This document shows positions 1 through 5,802 of a DNA stretch of 7,812 bases, piece by piece. Origin of the DNA: Synergistaceae bacterium (GTDB lineage Bacteria; Synergistota; Synergistia; Synergistales; Synergistaceae); NCBI GenBank assembly GCA_031273585.1, contig JAISRP010000084.1:1-7812 (forward strand), read 5' to 3'. The notes under the pieces are model-generated. The model was not told the origin of the DNA. It did not search any database and was given only the letters and a program-made list of their open reading frames with translations. How positions within the stretch are numbered: position 1 is the first letter of the stretch; every line of letters begins with the position of its first letter. The position numbers and the translations under genes were made by a program.

Positions 1-422
1 CCCGAATTTTTATAAATCGCCGGGTCGGCGTTGTCAAAGCCATCCCTCTCCCTGCCGGCCATCGGGTGAATTCCGACGTAGTCGGCTCCACCCGGCAGGA
101 GGCCGCGGATCCGCTCGTAGAGCCCGCTCTTAACCCCGCAGATATCCGAGACCACCGCGCCGGGCCGGAATGCCGAGGAGTTCTCCTCGATCAGCCGCGG
201 AATATGGCGGGCGTACACGCAAAAAATTATCAGGTCCGATCCCGCTATGGCGTCGCCTGCGTTCTCATACGCCTCGCCGACAACCCCGGACGCGACTGCC
301 CTCCCGCGGACGTCAGCCAGGACGTCCGCCCCGACGATATACGACCCGCGAAACCCGCGCAGCGCGCCGGCGAGAGATGCGCCCATCAACCCCAGCCCTA
401 TTATGCAAATCCTGTAACTCAT
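1..422 (-). CDS. tyrA: Prephenate dehydrogenase (TyrA), N-terminal part, truncated by window edge
   Basis: Oxidative decarboxylation of prephenate to 4-hydroxyphenylpyruvate with NAD(P)+, the committed step to tyrosine; cytosolic. Read on the minus strand from an ATG at 422, 140 codons are open with no stop before the window ends. Residues 5-16 hold the Rossmann dinucleotide motif (ICIIGLGLMGAS). Residues 91-98 (VSDICGVK) match the family's D-x-x-S-V-K loop, but with Gly where Aquifex-type enzymes have a Ser that supports the catalytic His. Residues 117-123 (GIHPMAG) carry that His (H119), followed by R/E and a GF pair as usual in the family. About half of a typical 280-370-residue enzyme is present, so whether an ACT or other C-terminal domain follows cannot be seen. 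A G-rich stretch lies just before the ATG. The gene is the first after an apparent attenuator, and no promoter fits in the 28 nt between that terminator and the start. An arogenate dehydrogenase is the main alternative. Confidence 0.93.
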   Translation of the reverse strand, partial: MSYRICIIGLGLMGASLAGALRGFRGSYIVGADVLADVRGRAVASGVVGEAYENAGDAIAGSDLIIFCVYARHIPRLIEENSSAFRPGAVVSDICGVKSGLYERIRGLLPGGADYVGIHPMAGRERDGFDNADPAIYKNS

Positions 423-450
423 CCCAATCCCCCCATCACAAGCCAAGCAC

Positions 451-483
451 AAAAAAACCGGGACCCGATTTTTCGGATCCCGG
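451..483 (-). terminator. Rho-independent terminator in the tyrA leader (attenuator)
   Basis: On the minus strand the arms CCGGGATCCG (483-474) and CGGGTCCCGG (467-458) form a 10-bp stem with one U-G wobble and an AAAAAT loop, followed directly by seven Ts (457-451). The T-tract is only on the minus-strand side, so the terminator acts toward tyrA and not against it. It ends 28 nt before the tyrA ATG, leaving no room for a separate promoter, so tyrA transcripts must pass it. That placement makes it an attenuator and not the end of an upstream gene. Confidence 0.85.
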
Positions 484-573
484 CTTCACATGCTGAATTG
501 CGCTTAGTCGTATTTATATTGTCTCAACCACTCGAATCACGACAAGCACAAATCCCAGGCAAAGCGGGATCCG
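474..573 (-). promoter_or_regulatory. Predicted antiterminator pairing for the tyrA attenuator
   Basis: The minus-strand segment CGGATCCCG (573-565), inside the leader ORF, is the exact reverse complement of CGGGATCCG (482-474), most of the 5' arm of the terminator. With a single bulged C the helix extends by CUUU against GAAG, to about 13 pairs. Pairing these two segments would prevent the terminator stem from forming. A weaker local hairpin (CGGATCCC at 573-566 with GGGATTTG at 556-549, including two G-U pairs) could compete for the upstream segment. No T-box core (the GGGUGGNACCGCG-type sequence) is visible. Pairings were worked out by eye, without energy calculations. Confidence 0.65.
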
Positions 574-643
574 TGCGGGTAAAGGAGAACATCGTGATAT
601 AAGAGTAAACCGATCTATGATTCATAGCCCGACTGGACTTCAT
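524..643 (-). CDS. Putative tyrA leader peptide (39 aa)
   Basis: ATG at 643 on the minus strand, TGA at 526-524. A purine-rich AGGGAGGAGG lies upstream, its GGAGG ending 10 nt before the ATG. Codons 13-21 read Tyr-Ser-Tyr-Ile-Thr-Met-Phe-Ser-Phe, four aromatics in nine residues, just upstream of the antiterminator segment (codons 24-27). A ribosome held at the Tyr codons (607-599) would leave that segment free, whereas one moving on would cover it. This is the geometry expected of ribosome-mediated attenuation of a tyrosine gene. The peptide has no other recognisable domain and is best read as a cis-acting regulatory ORF. An internal ATG at 592, in frame, is an alternative start but lacks a clear ribosome site and would lose the Tyr codons. 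Translation is inferred, not shown. Confidence 0.55.
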   Translation of the reverse strand: MKSSRAMNHRSVYSYITMFSFTRTDPALPGICACRDSSG

Positions 644-1001
644 ATCCCCTGTGCCTCCTCCCTGTCGCCTGACTGCCGAAACGCAACCGCGCCCCGATGG
701 GAAAATTTATAAACCAGAAAACTACTTTTGTCAAGCTCCGCAAAATCTGTCGGTTCACCATTCGCCCAAGTTCGTCATATCCGAAAGTTTTCGGATTCAT
801 TGAGGCCAGCAGGGCAGCTCCCCGCTCGAGAAATTCATCGCAGCGCTGCTCAAACTGGAACAGCAACGCTGGCTCGCAAGCCGACATTCCTTTGCTGACG
901 TCGTCATTCTTGCGTGCGTTCATTCCAACGTAAAACTCCCGAAATCCAGATGCCCAATCGCACATTTGCAATTCCACAAGACCTTTCAACCCGCGGCTCA
1001 A
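615..1001 (-). CDS. Doubtful hypothetical ORF (128 aa)
   Basis: An open minus-strand frame from TTG at 1001 (GGAG 5 nt upstream) to TAG at 615. An in-frame TGA at about 1030-1032 bounds it upstream. The translation looks moderately protein-like in its middle, with amphipathic helical segments around LLFQFEQRCDEFLERGAALL and YDELGRMVNRQILRSL, but no family is recognised. Against it: base composition is more AT-rich and codon use less AGG/ATA-biased than the neighbours, and its last third contains the tyrA promoter and the start of the leader ORF in another frame. It may be a decayed gene or a chance frame. If it is not a gene, the region 735-1013 holds nothing else identified. Confidence 0.22.
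   Translation of the reverse strand: MSRGLKGLVELQMCDWASGFREFYVGMNARKNDDVSKGMSACEPALLFQFEQRCDEFLERGAALLASMNPKTFGYDELGRMVNRQILRSLTKVVFWFINFPIGARLRFGSQATGRRHRGYEVQSGYES
706..734 (-). promoter_or_regulatory. Sigma-70-type promoter for tyrA leader
   Basis: On the minus strand TTGACA (734-729) and TATAAA (711-706) are separated by exactly 17 bp: a perfect -35 box and a five-of-six -10 box. The start of transcription should be near 699-698, giving a leader of about 275 nt before tyrA and about 55 nt before the leader ORF. The 9-mer GATTTTGCG (747-739) sits 4 nt upstream of the -35 box and recurs at the liv promoter. Confidence 0.8.
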
Positions 1002-1014
1002 GCGAGCTCCGACA

Positions 1015-1061
1015 AATTTGATTTTGCGTCAATTTGATTTTGCGTCCTTTACATTTTTGCG
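1015..1061 (+). repeat. 16-bp tandem repeat with a third partial copy, at the liv promoter
   Basis: AATTTGATTTTGCGTC occurs twice head to tail without mismatch (1015-1030 and 1031-1046). A third copy of its core TTTTGCG follows at 1055-1061, so cores start at 1022, 1038 and 1055, a 16-17-bp period. The two full copies abut the -35 box and the third lies in the -35/-10 spacer, a plausible layout for a transcription-factor binding site. The factor is unknown. Confidence 0.7.
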
Positions 1062-1076
1062 GATAGATAATAGAAT
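1048..1076 (+). promoter_or_regulatory. Sigma-70-type promoter for the liv operon
   Basis: TTTACA (1048-1053) and TAGAAT (1071-1076) are separated by exactly 17 bp, each one base from consensus. The predicted start near 1083 gives a leader of about 145 nt before livK. A nearby GATAAT at 1066-1071 resembles a -10 box but has no correctly spaced -35. The surrounding DNA is AT-rich compared with the genes. This promoter is divergent from the tyrA promoter, the two -35 boxes lying about 315 bp apart. Confidence 0.7.
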
Positions 1077-1138
1077 TAGCGCATTCTTTATTTTTGATTT
1101 CTGCATATCTTCATAAAAAATCTGCTTTAGGAGGCGAA

Positions 1139-1231
1139 TTGTCTGGGATAAACACTCAACTCGGCGTGGTTTACGTTAGTTCATGCTCGGAATCATTGCA
1201 AAATATTACTTGGAGGTGCATTGCGTTATGA
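1139..1231 (+). CDS. Putative liv leader ORF (30 aa), coupled to livK
   Basis: A strong ribosome site, TAGGAGG (1128-1134), lies 4 nt before a TTG at 1139 that opens 30 codons. The stop TGA (1229-1231) overlaps the livK ATG (1228-1230) as ATGA, the classic arrangement for translational coupling. Nine of 30 codons are Leu, Ile or Val (counting the TTG at codon 20 but not the start), which could make translation sensitive to branched-chain amino acid supply, though they are not clustered. No terminator hairpin is seen in this leader, so any control would act on livK translation and not by attenuation. The ribosome-site spacing is short, and no other reading frame uses that site. The peptide matches no known family. 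Confidence 0.45.
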   Translation: MSGINTQLGVVYVSSCSESLQNITWRCIAL

Positions 1232-2382
1232 GGAGAATCGTTTTGTGTATCATGCTGGCCTTAGCCCTGATGACGTCCGCCGCGGCGTTTGCGGCCGGCC
1301 CTGAGCCGATAAAGATCGGCTATCTGGCGGCTCTCACTGGCGAGTACGCGCCATACGGCATCGCCGAGGCGAACTCTGCAAAGATGGTGATCGACGACGT
1401 AAACGCGTCAGGCGGCGTCCTCGGGCGTCCGCTGGAGCTCGTGGTCTACGACACGAAGTCGCGCCCCGAGGACGCTGTCAACGCGGTCCGCCGCATGATA
1501 GAGAGCGACAGGGTAGTGACCGTCATGGGGGCCAACTCCAGCAGCATCAACCTGGCTACCGCGCCACTGGTCGACAAGGCGCAGATACCCCAGATAGGGA
1601 CCGCCACGACCAACCCGCTGGTGACCGTCGACGAGAATGGAAAAGTCCGCCCTTACTCGTTCCGAATCTGTTTTACGGACCCGTATCAGGGCACGCTCGC
1701 GGCGGAGTTCGCCATGACGACTCTCGGCAAGGACAAGGCCGCCATACTCCATAACGTCGGCCTCGACTATGCGCAGGGGCTTCGCGAGTTCTTCAAGGCG
1801 AGCTACACGAAGCTGGGCGGCACGATCGTGGCGGAGGAGGGCTACCGCGACTCGGACGTCGACTTCCGGGCCCAGCTCGCCACGGTCAAGAACAGCGGGG
1901 CCAACATACTGTTCCTCCCGGGGATGGGCAGGGACATGGCCCTCATAGTCAAGCAGGCGCGCGAGCTCGGGATGGCGGACCTTGCCGTGGTGGGCGGGGA
2001 CGGCTACGGCGAGTTCATGAACGACATAGCCGGCGAGGCGATGATCGGCACTTACTGGATAACCCACACAGACCAGGAGGACCCCGTCATGGCCCCGATA
2101 TTCAAGAGATACGAGGACATATACAAGGAGGAGTGCAAGGAGTTCGGCAACGTGACCCTGGCCTATGACCTGGCGAACTGGGTCGTCGATGCGATAGGAC
2201 GCGCCGGCGCGGCGGAGGGCCCGGCCATAGCGAAGGCGCTCGCGGATACGAAGGGGCTGGAGTTAAAGCACGTGACCCTCACGATGGACGAAAATCACGA
2301 CCCCTACAACAAGCCCGGCATCATCCTGAAGATCGGCGACGACATGAGGTCGCACTTCTTCATGAAGGTCGAACCGAAATAA
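1228..2382 (+). CDS. livK: Branched-chain amino acid ABC transporter, substrate-binding protein
   Basis: The extracytoplasmic receptor that captures Leu/Ile/Val (or related amino acids) and delivers them to LivHM. 384 aa, normal for the type I periplasmic binding fold. Residues 1-22 form a Sec signal peptide: MRR, a hydrophobic core, then SAAAFA with likely cleavage before A23. There is no lipobox, so the product is soluble. The mature protein starts with the family's IKIGYLAALTGEYAPYG (28-44). Ligand-loop candidates are GANSSSIN (101-108) and GTATTNP (124-130). An ATG at 1183 would add 15 residues in frame but has no ribosome site and would put the signal sequence behind an odd extension. 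ATG 1228 has GGAGG 11 nt upstream and overlaps the leader ORF stop. The exact substrate cannot be read from sequence; some relatives bind other amino acids or amides. Confidence 0.93.
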   Translation: MRRIVLCIMLALALMTSAAAFAAGPEPIKIGYLAALTGEYAPYGIAEANSAKMVIDDVNASGGVLGRPLELVVYDTKSRPEDAVNAVRRMIESDRVVTVMGANSSSINLATAPLVDKAQIPQIGTATTNPLVTVDENGKVRPYSFRICFTDPYQGTLAAEFAMTTLGKDKAAILHNVGLDYAQGLREFFKASYTKLGGTIVAEEGYRDSDVDFRAQLATVKNSGANILFLPGMGRDMALIVKQARELGMADLAVVGGDGYGEFMNDIAGEAMIGTYWITHTDQEDPVMAPIFKRYEDIYKEECKEFGNVTLAYDLANWVVDAIGRAGAAEGPAIAKALADTKGLELKHVTLTMDENHDPYNKPGIILKIGDDMRSHFFMKVEPK

Positions 2383-2389
2383 AATACAT

Positions 2390-2457
2390 CCCACGACCGG
2401 CCGCGGCCTGCGGGGACCCCTTATGGCGCGTCCCCGCGGACGGGCCGTTTGCGTGGG
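2390..2457 (+). promoter_or_regulatory. Long GC-rich stem-loop between livK and livH
   Basis: The 97-nt gap can fold into one extended structure: CCCACG (2390-2395) with CGTGGG (2452-2457), CGGCC (2398-2402) with GGCCG (2443-2447), and an 8-bp perfect top stem GCGGGGAC (2410-2417) with GTCCCCGC (2430-2437) over a 12-nt loop. No T-tract follows, so it is not an intrinsic terminator. Placed right after the binding-protein gene, it probably stabilises the livK 3' end or slows read-through, keeping livK more abundant than the permease genes. The livH ribosome site lies outside the stem. Confidence 0.7.
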
Positions 2458-2479
2458 TGAAGAATTGAGGTGGCGTCAT

Positions 2480-3391
2480 TTGGAAACCCTGCTTCAGCAG
2501 ATAATCAACGGGTTGTCGCTCGGCTCGGTTTACGCTCTCATAGCTGTCGGTTACTCTCTCGTCTACTCCATCCTCTTGTTTTCGAACTTCGCGCACGGGG
2601 GCTTTTTGGTCATAGGGGGCTATGTCTGCTATTTTTTTCTGGGCGGATACTTCCTGAGTAATTTTTTCGAGGGCGGGGTGGGGACGAACATCTGGGTGGC
2701 GGCAGCGGCCGCCCTCGTAGGAGCGGGGCTCTCCGCGGTCATAGTGGAAAAACTGGCGTACAAGCCCATAAGGGAGCGCACTCCCGTGACTCTCTACATG
2801 CTGATAGCGTCGATGGGCATGAACATCGTGATAGAGAATATATTCGTTGTGACGATAGGGGGGCGTTACAGGGCCCTGCCGTCAGTCATACCGATGAAGC
2901 CCGTCAGCGTCCTGGGGGTGGCGACGACGAGCCAGTTCGACCTGCTCGCGCTCGCGACTGCGGTCGTGTTTCTGGTCGGGCTCCAGATATTCCTGTCGAG
3001 GACGAAGTGGGGGCTCGCGATCAGGGCTGCGTCGTACAACCTGAGGACGGCGGGCCTCATGGGGGTCAACGTCAACAGGCTCATATCGCTCGTGTTCTTC
3101 GTGGCTGGCATGCTGGCCGCTATAGGCGGCATATTTCTGTCCGCCAGGTACACGCTCTACCCCCAGCTCGGCGCGATAACGACGAAGGCGTTCGTCGCGG
3201 CGGTCATAGGGGGCCTCGGATCGCTGCCCGGCGCGGTAGCCGGCAGCCTGATACTGGGGCTGGCTGAGATGCTGGCGACCGGGTTCGTGTCGAGCCAGTT
3301 CCGCGACCTGATAGTATTCGTCCTCCTGATAGTGACGCTCATAGTGCGCCCGGCCGGACTCTTCGGCAAGTCCGTCGGGGAGAAGGTGTAG
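2480..3391 (+). CDS. livH: Branched-chain amino acid ABC transporter, permease LivH
   Basis: One of two membrane subunits forming the import channel. 303 aa from a TTG at 2480, which is preceded by GAGGTGG with 6 nt spacing; the product then begins METLLQQIINGLSLGSVYAL, matching the usual LivH N-terminus. The frame is open back to an ATG at 2423, but that adds 19 charged residues encoded by the intergenic stem-loop and has no ribosome site. Several hydrophobic spans are present, with the family motif FSNFAHGG at 34-41 (the INFAHGE-type motif). Near the C-terminal third, NLRTAGLMGVNVNR is the cytoplasmic loop that contacts the ATPase, followed by the AGMLAAIGG helix. livM follows after 7 nt. 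Codons are rich in ATA and AGG. Confidence 0.93.
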   Translation: METLLQQIINGLSLGSVYALIAVGYSLVYSILLFSNFAHGGFLVIGGYVCYFFLGGYFLSNFFEGGVGTNIWVAAAAALVGAGLSAVIVEKLAYKPIRERTPVTLYMLIASMGMNIVIENIFVVTIGGRYRALPSVIPMKPVSVLGVATTSQFDLLALATAVVFLVGLQIFLSRTKWGLAIRAASYNLRTAGLMGVNVNRLISLVFFVAGMLAAIGGIFLSARYTLYPQLGAITTKAFVAAVIGGLGSLPGAVAGSLILGLAEMLATGFVSSQFRDLIVFVLLIVTLIVRPAGLFGKSVGEKV

Positions 3392-3398
3392 GCCCGTC

Positions 3399-4286
3399 AT
3401 GGGAGGATATGCTGCGGGAATAGTCACGCTTCTTGCGATAAACTGCATAGCCGCGATGGGGGTGTCCCTGTTCACCGGTTTCACCGGGATATTCACGCTC
3501 GGACATGCCGGCTACATGGCGGTCGGGGCGTATACGACGGCGATATTCATAATCAAGCTGAACGTCCCCTGGGCGCTCGCCATAATAGCCGGCGGAATAT
3601 TCGCCATGACCGTGGCGTACCTGATCGGCCTGCCGACCCTAAAGCTCATCGGCGACTACTACACGATAGCGTCCCTGGGGCTGGGCGAGGCCATCAGGCT
3701 CATCATAGAAAACTGGAACAGCGTGACGAGGGGCGCCCGCGGGTATCCGGGCATACCGGGCTTCACGACCATGCCGGTGGCGCTCTGCTTCATGGCGGTC
3801 ATGGCGGTAGCGATGTTCTTCCTCATAAACAGCAACTTCGGCAGGGCGTTCAAGGCGTGCCGCGACGACTACGTGGCGGCCTCTCTCTTAGGGTTCAACA
3901 CGTCGAGGTACAGGGTGTTCAGCCTGGCGATCTCCGGGTTTTACTGCGGCGTCGCGGGCGCGCTCTTAGCCGGTTTCATGCTGTTCATACAGCCGGTCAT
4001 GTTCGATATGGCGAAGTCGACGGAGTTAGTCTCGATAGTGGTCTTCGGCGGGCTAGGCTCGATGAGCGGGTGCCTCCTCGGCACGACGATTCTGACGCTC
4101 GTGACCGAGCTGTTCCGCCCGATATCGCAGTACCGCATGCTGATCTACGGGCTGGTCTTAGTCCTCGTGATGGTGCTCCGTCCCGAGGGGCTGCTCGGCA
4201 CGAACGAGCTCTCCATAGGATTTTTCAAAAAAATGCTGGCGAGACTTGGTCGCCGGGGAGCGCGCGGCGGGGGGGACGCCCGATGA
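3399..4286 (+). CDS. livM: Branched-chain amino acid ABC transporter, permease LivM
   Basis: The second channel subunit, paired with LivH. 295 aa, at the short end for LivM (E. coli LivM has an N-terminal extension of more than 100 residues that is missing here). The segment [20 protein letters not shown] near the N-terminus matches the SLGHAGFMGIGAY hallmark. The ATPase-contact loop is seen at [20 protein letters not shown], followed by [19 protein letters not shown]. Multiple hydrophobic spans; the tail is short and very basic (GRRGARGGG). ATG at 3399 lies 7 nt after livH, with only a weak AAGGTG upstream, suggesting re-initiation by ribosomes finishing livH. The stop overlaps the livG start (ATGA). 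Confidence 0.93.
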   Translation: MGGYAAGIVTLLAINCIAAMGVSLFTGFTGIFTLGHAGYMAVGAYTTAIFIIKLNVPWALAIIAGGIFAMTVAYLIGLPTLKLIGDYYTIASLGLGEAIRLIIENWNSVTRGARGYPGIPGFTTMPVALCFMAVMAVAMFFLINSNFGRAFKACRDDYVAASLLGFNTSRYRVFSLAISGFYCGVAGALLAGFMLFIQPVMFDMAKSTELVSIVVFGGLGSMSGCLLGTTILTLVTELFRPISQYRMLIYGLVLVLVMVLRPEGLLGTNELSIGFFKKMLARLGRRGARGGGDAR

Positions 4287-5050
4287 GCGCGATATTGCGG
4301 CTCGGAGGGGTCAGCAGGACCTTCGGGGGCATCCAGGCCGTGAGCGACATGTCGTTTAGCGTGGAGCGCGGCGAGTTAGCGGGGCTGATGGGGCCGAACG
4401 GCGCCGGGAAGACCACGGTATTCAACCTGATAACCGGGGTCTACGACGTAACCTCCGGCGACATCGAGTTTGACGGCAGGAACATAAACAGGCTCAAGAC
4501 ATACGAGGTCATATCGCTCGGCGTCGCCAGGACATTTCAGAACCTCAGGATCTTCGCGGGGTCGAGCGTGCTCGAGAACGTGATGACGGCGGCCCAGCAG
4601 CACCACAGATACGGATTTTTCGAGGCGCTGAGCCACATGGGCCGTTGGGGGGCCATGGAGCGGGCGACCCGCGCCGAGAGCATGGAGCTGCTAGACCGCG
4701 TGGGCCTCTCGGACAGGGCGGATCAGGCGGCCGGAACCCTGCCGTACGGCCTTCAGCGCAGGCTCGAGATAGCGCGCGCCATCTCGCTGAGGCCCTCGCT
4801 GCTGCTCCTGGACGAGCCGGCGGCAGGCATGAACCCCGAGGAGGTCGTCAAGCTGAACGAGCTGATCATCAACATTCACGGCGACTTCAACCTCACGATC
4901 CTTCTGATCGAGCATCACATGGACATGGTGATGGAGATATGCCCGCACATCGTCTGCATGAACTTCGGGGCGAAGATCGCGGAGGGCTCACCGGAGGAGA
5001 TCCGGAACCATCCGGAGGTGCTGAAGGCATACCTGGGAGAGGAGGACTGA
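4283..5050 (+). CDS. livG: Branched-chain amino acid ABC transporter, ATP-binding protein LivG
   Basis: Cytosolic ATPase subunit powering import. 255 aa from ATG 4283, which overlaps the livM stop as ATGA, with a G-rich run upstream. Walker [10 protein letters not shown] is at 37-45, Q-loop glutamine Q86 lies in [10 protein letters not shown], the signature [12 protein letters not shown] is at 153-164, Walker B LLLLDEP at 173-179 and the H-loop at EHHMD (H211). LPYG replaces LSGG as in other LivG proteins; the residue after Gly is Leu, where E. coli LivG has Gln. The C-terminal [15 protein letters not shown] is the family ending. A longer open frame from 3857 in the same frame is only the antisense-free overlap with livM and lacks livG homology before 4283. 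Full set of catalytic motifs, so active. Confidence 0.95.
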   Translation: MSAILRLGGVSRTFGGIQAVSDMSFSVERGELAGLMGPNGAGKTTVFNLITGVYDVTSGDIEFDGRNINRLKTYEVISLGVARTFQNLRIFAGSSVLENVMTAAQQHHRYGFFEALSHMGRWGAMERATRAESMELLDRVGLSDRADQAAGTLPYGLQRRLEIARAISLRPSLLLLDEPAAGMNPEEVVKLNELIINIHGDFNLTILLIEHHMDMVMEICPHIVCMNFGAKIAEGSPEEIRNHPEVLKAYLGEED

Positions 5051-5052
5051 CC

Positions 5053-5802
5053 ATGCAAAATGCAGCCTCAGCCGGCGCGGAAGCCCCCATCCTCTCGGTG
5101 AGGAACCTCTCCGTCAACTACGGGGCAATCAGGGCACTGAAGGGAGCCAGCCTCGACGTCTACAGGGGCGAGATAGTGGCGGTCATAGGGGCGAACGGGG
5201 CCGGCAAGTCCACGATGATGAACGCCATAATGGGCGACATAGCGCGCGCCGGCGGGGAGATACTGCTGGGCGGCGCACCGCTGCCGGCACGGAGTTATCA
5301 GGTGGTGGGGGCTGGCGTGAGCCTCGCGCCGGAGGGCAGGCGGGTTTTTGCGCCCCTCACCGTCCGCGAGAACCTAGAGATAGGCGCGTTTCCCCTGAGC
5401 GACCGTTCGGAGATAGAGGAGCAGATGCAAAGGGTGTTCAACCTCTTCCCGCGCCTGGAGGAGCGCAGGAGCCAGTACGCCGGCACCCTCTCGGGCGGCG
5501 AGCAGCAGATGCTGGCGATAGGGCGCGCGCTGATGGCAAAGCCGAAGGTGCTGCTGCTGGACGAGCCCTCCCTCGGCCTGGCCCCTATCATCATAAGCGA
5601 GATTTTCAAGGAGCTGGCGCTAATCAACAGGACGCTGGGCATGACGATACTCATCGTGGAGCAGAACGCGCGCAAGGCGCTTCTCCTCTCAAACCGCGCC
5701 TACGTCCTGCAGACAGGAAACATCACTATGGAGGGGGCTTCGGGCGACCTCCTGAACAACCCGGAAATAGAGGAGGCGTACCTTGGCGGAAGAAAAAAAT
5801 AA
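5053..5802 (+). CDS. livF: Branched-chain amino acid ABC transporter, ATP-binding protein LivF
   Basis: The second ATPase subunit, forming a heterodimer with LivG. 249 aa from ATG 5053, with GAGGAGG 7 nt upstream at the end of livG, whose stop is 2 nt away. Walker A GANGAGKST is at 46-54, and APEGRRVF at 92-99 shows the LivF-type Glu in place of the Q-loop Gln. The signature LSGGEQQ is at 146-152, Walker B VLLLDEP at 166-172, and the VEQNA motif at 202-206 has Gln instead of the H-loop His, also usual for LivF. The ending NNPEIEEAYLGG is typical. The last 20 nt overlap the hflK start, and the hflK ribosome site lies inside this gene, so expression of the two should be linked. Confidence 0.95.
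   Translation: MQNAASAGAEAPILSVRNLSVNYGAIRALKGASLDVYRGEIVAVIGANGAGKSTMMNAIMGDIARAGGEILLGGAPLPARSYQVVGAGVSLAPEGRRVFAPLTVRENLEIGAFPLSDRSEIEEQMQRVFNLFPRLEERRSQYAGTLSGGEQQMLAIGRALMAKPKVLLLDEPSLGLAPIIISEIFKELALINRTLGMTILIVEQNARKALLLSNRAYVLQTGNITMEGASGDLLNNPEIEEAYLGGRKK

Noticed and set aside
458..600. tRNA or T-box riboswitch in the tyrA leader
   Set aside because: No cloverleaf with a proper T-arm stem could be drawn, and no T-box core sequence precedes the terminator.
66..602. Plus-strand open frames of 178 and 108 codons (66-602 and 170-496)
   Set aside because: They are antisense to tyrA and its leader; the minus strand encodes clear TyrA motifs (GLGLMG, HPMAG), and the plus-strand translations are Arg/Pro-rich with no family resemblance.
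697..933. Plus-strand 78-codon frame in the tyrA-liv interval
   Set aside because: No recognisable protein, antisense to the slightly more protein-like minus-strand frame, and it begins inside the tyrA promoter region with no ribosome site.
3857..4282. Long N-terminal extension in the livG frame (start at 3857)
   Set aside because: It overlaps livM, which has the real motifs there; the extension is Arg-rich frame shadow, and LivG homology starts at the ATG at 4283.
4645..5052. Long N-terminal extension in the livF frame (start at 4645)
   Set aside because: It overlaps livG's catalytic motifs in another frame; the ATG at 5053 has a good ribosome site and the correct LivF N-terminus.
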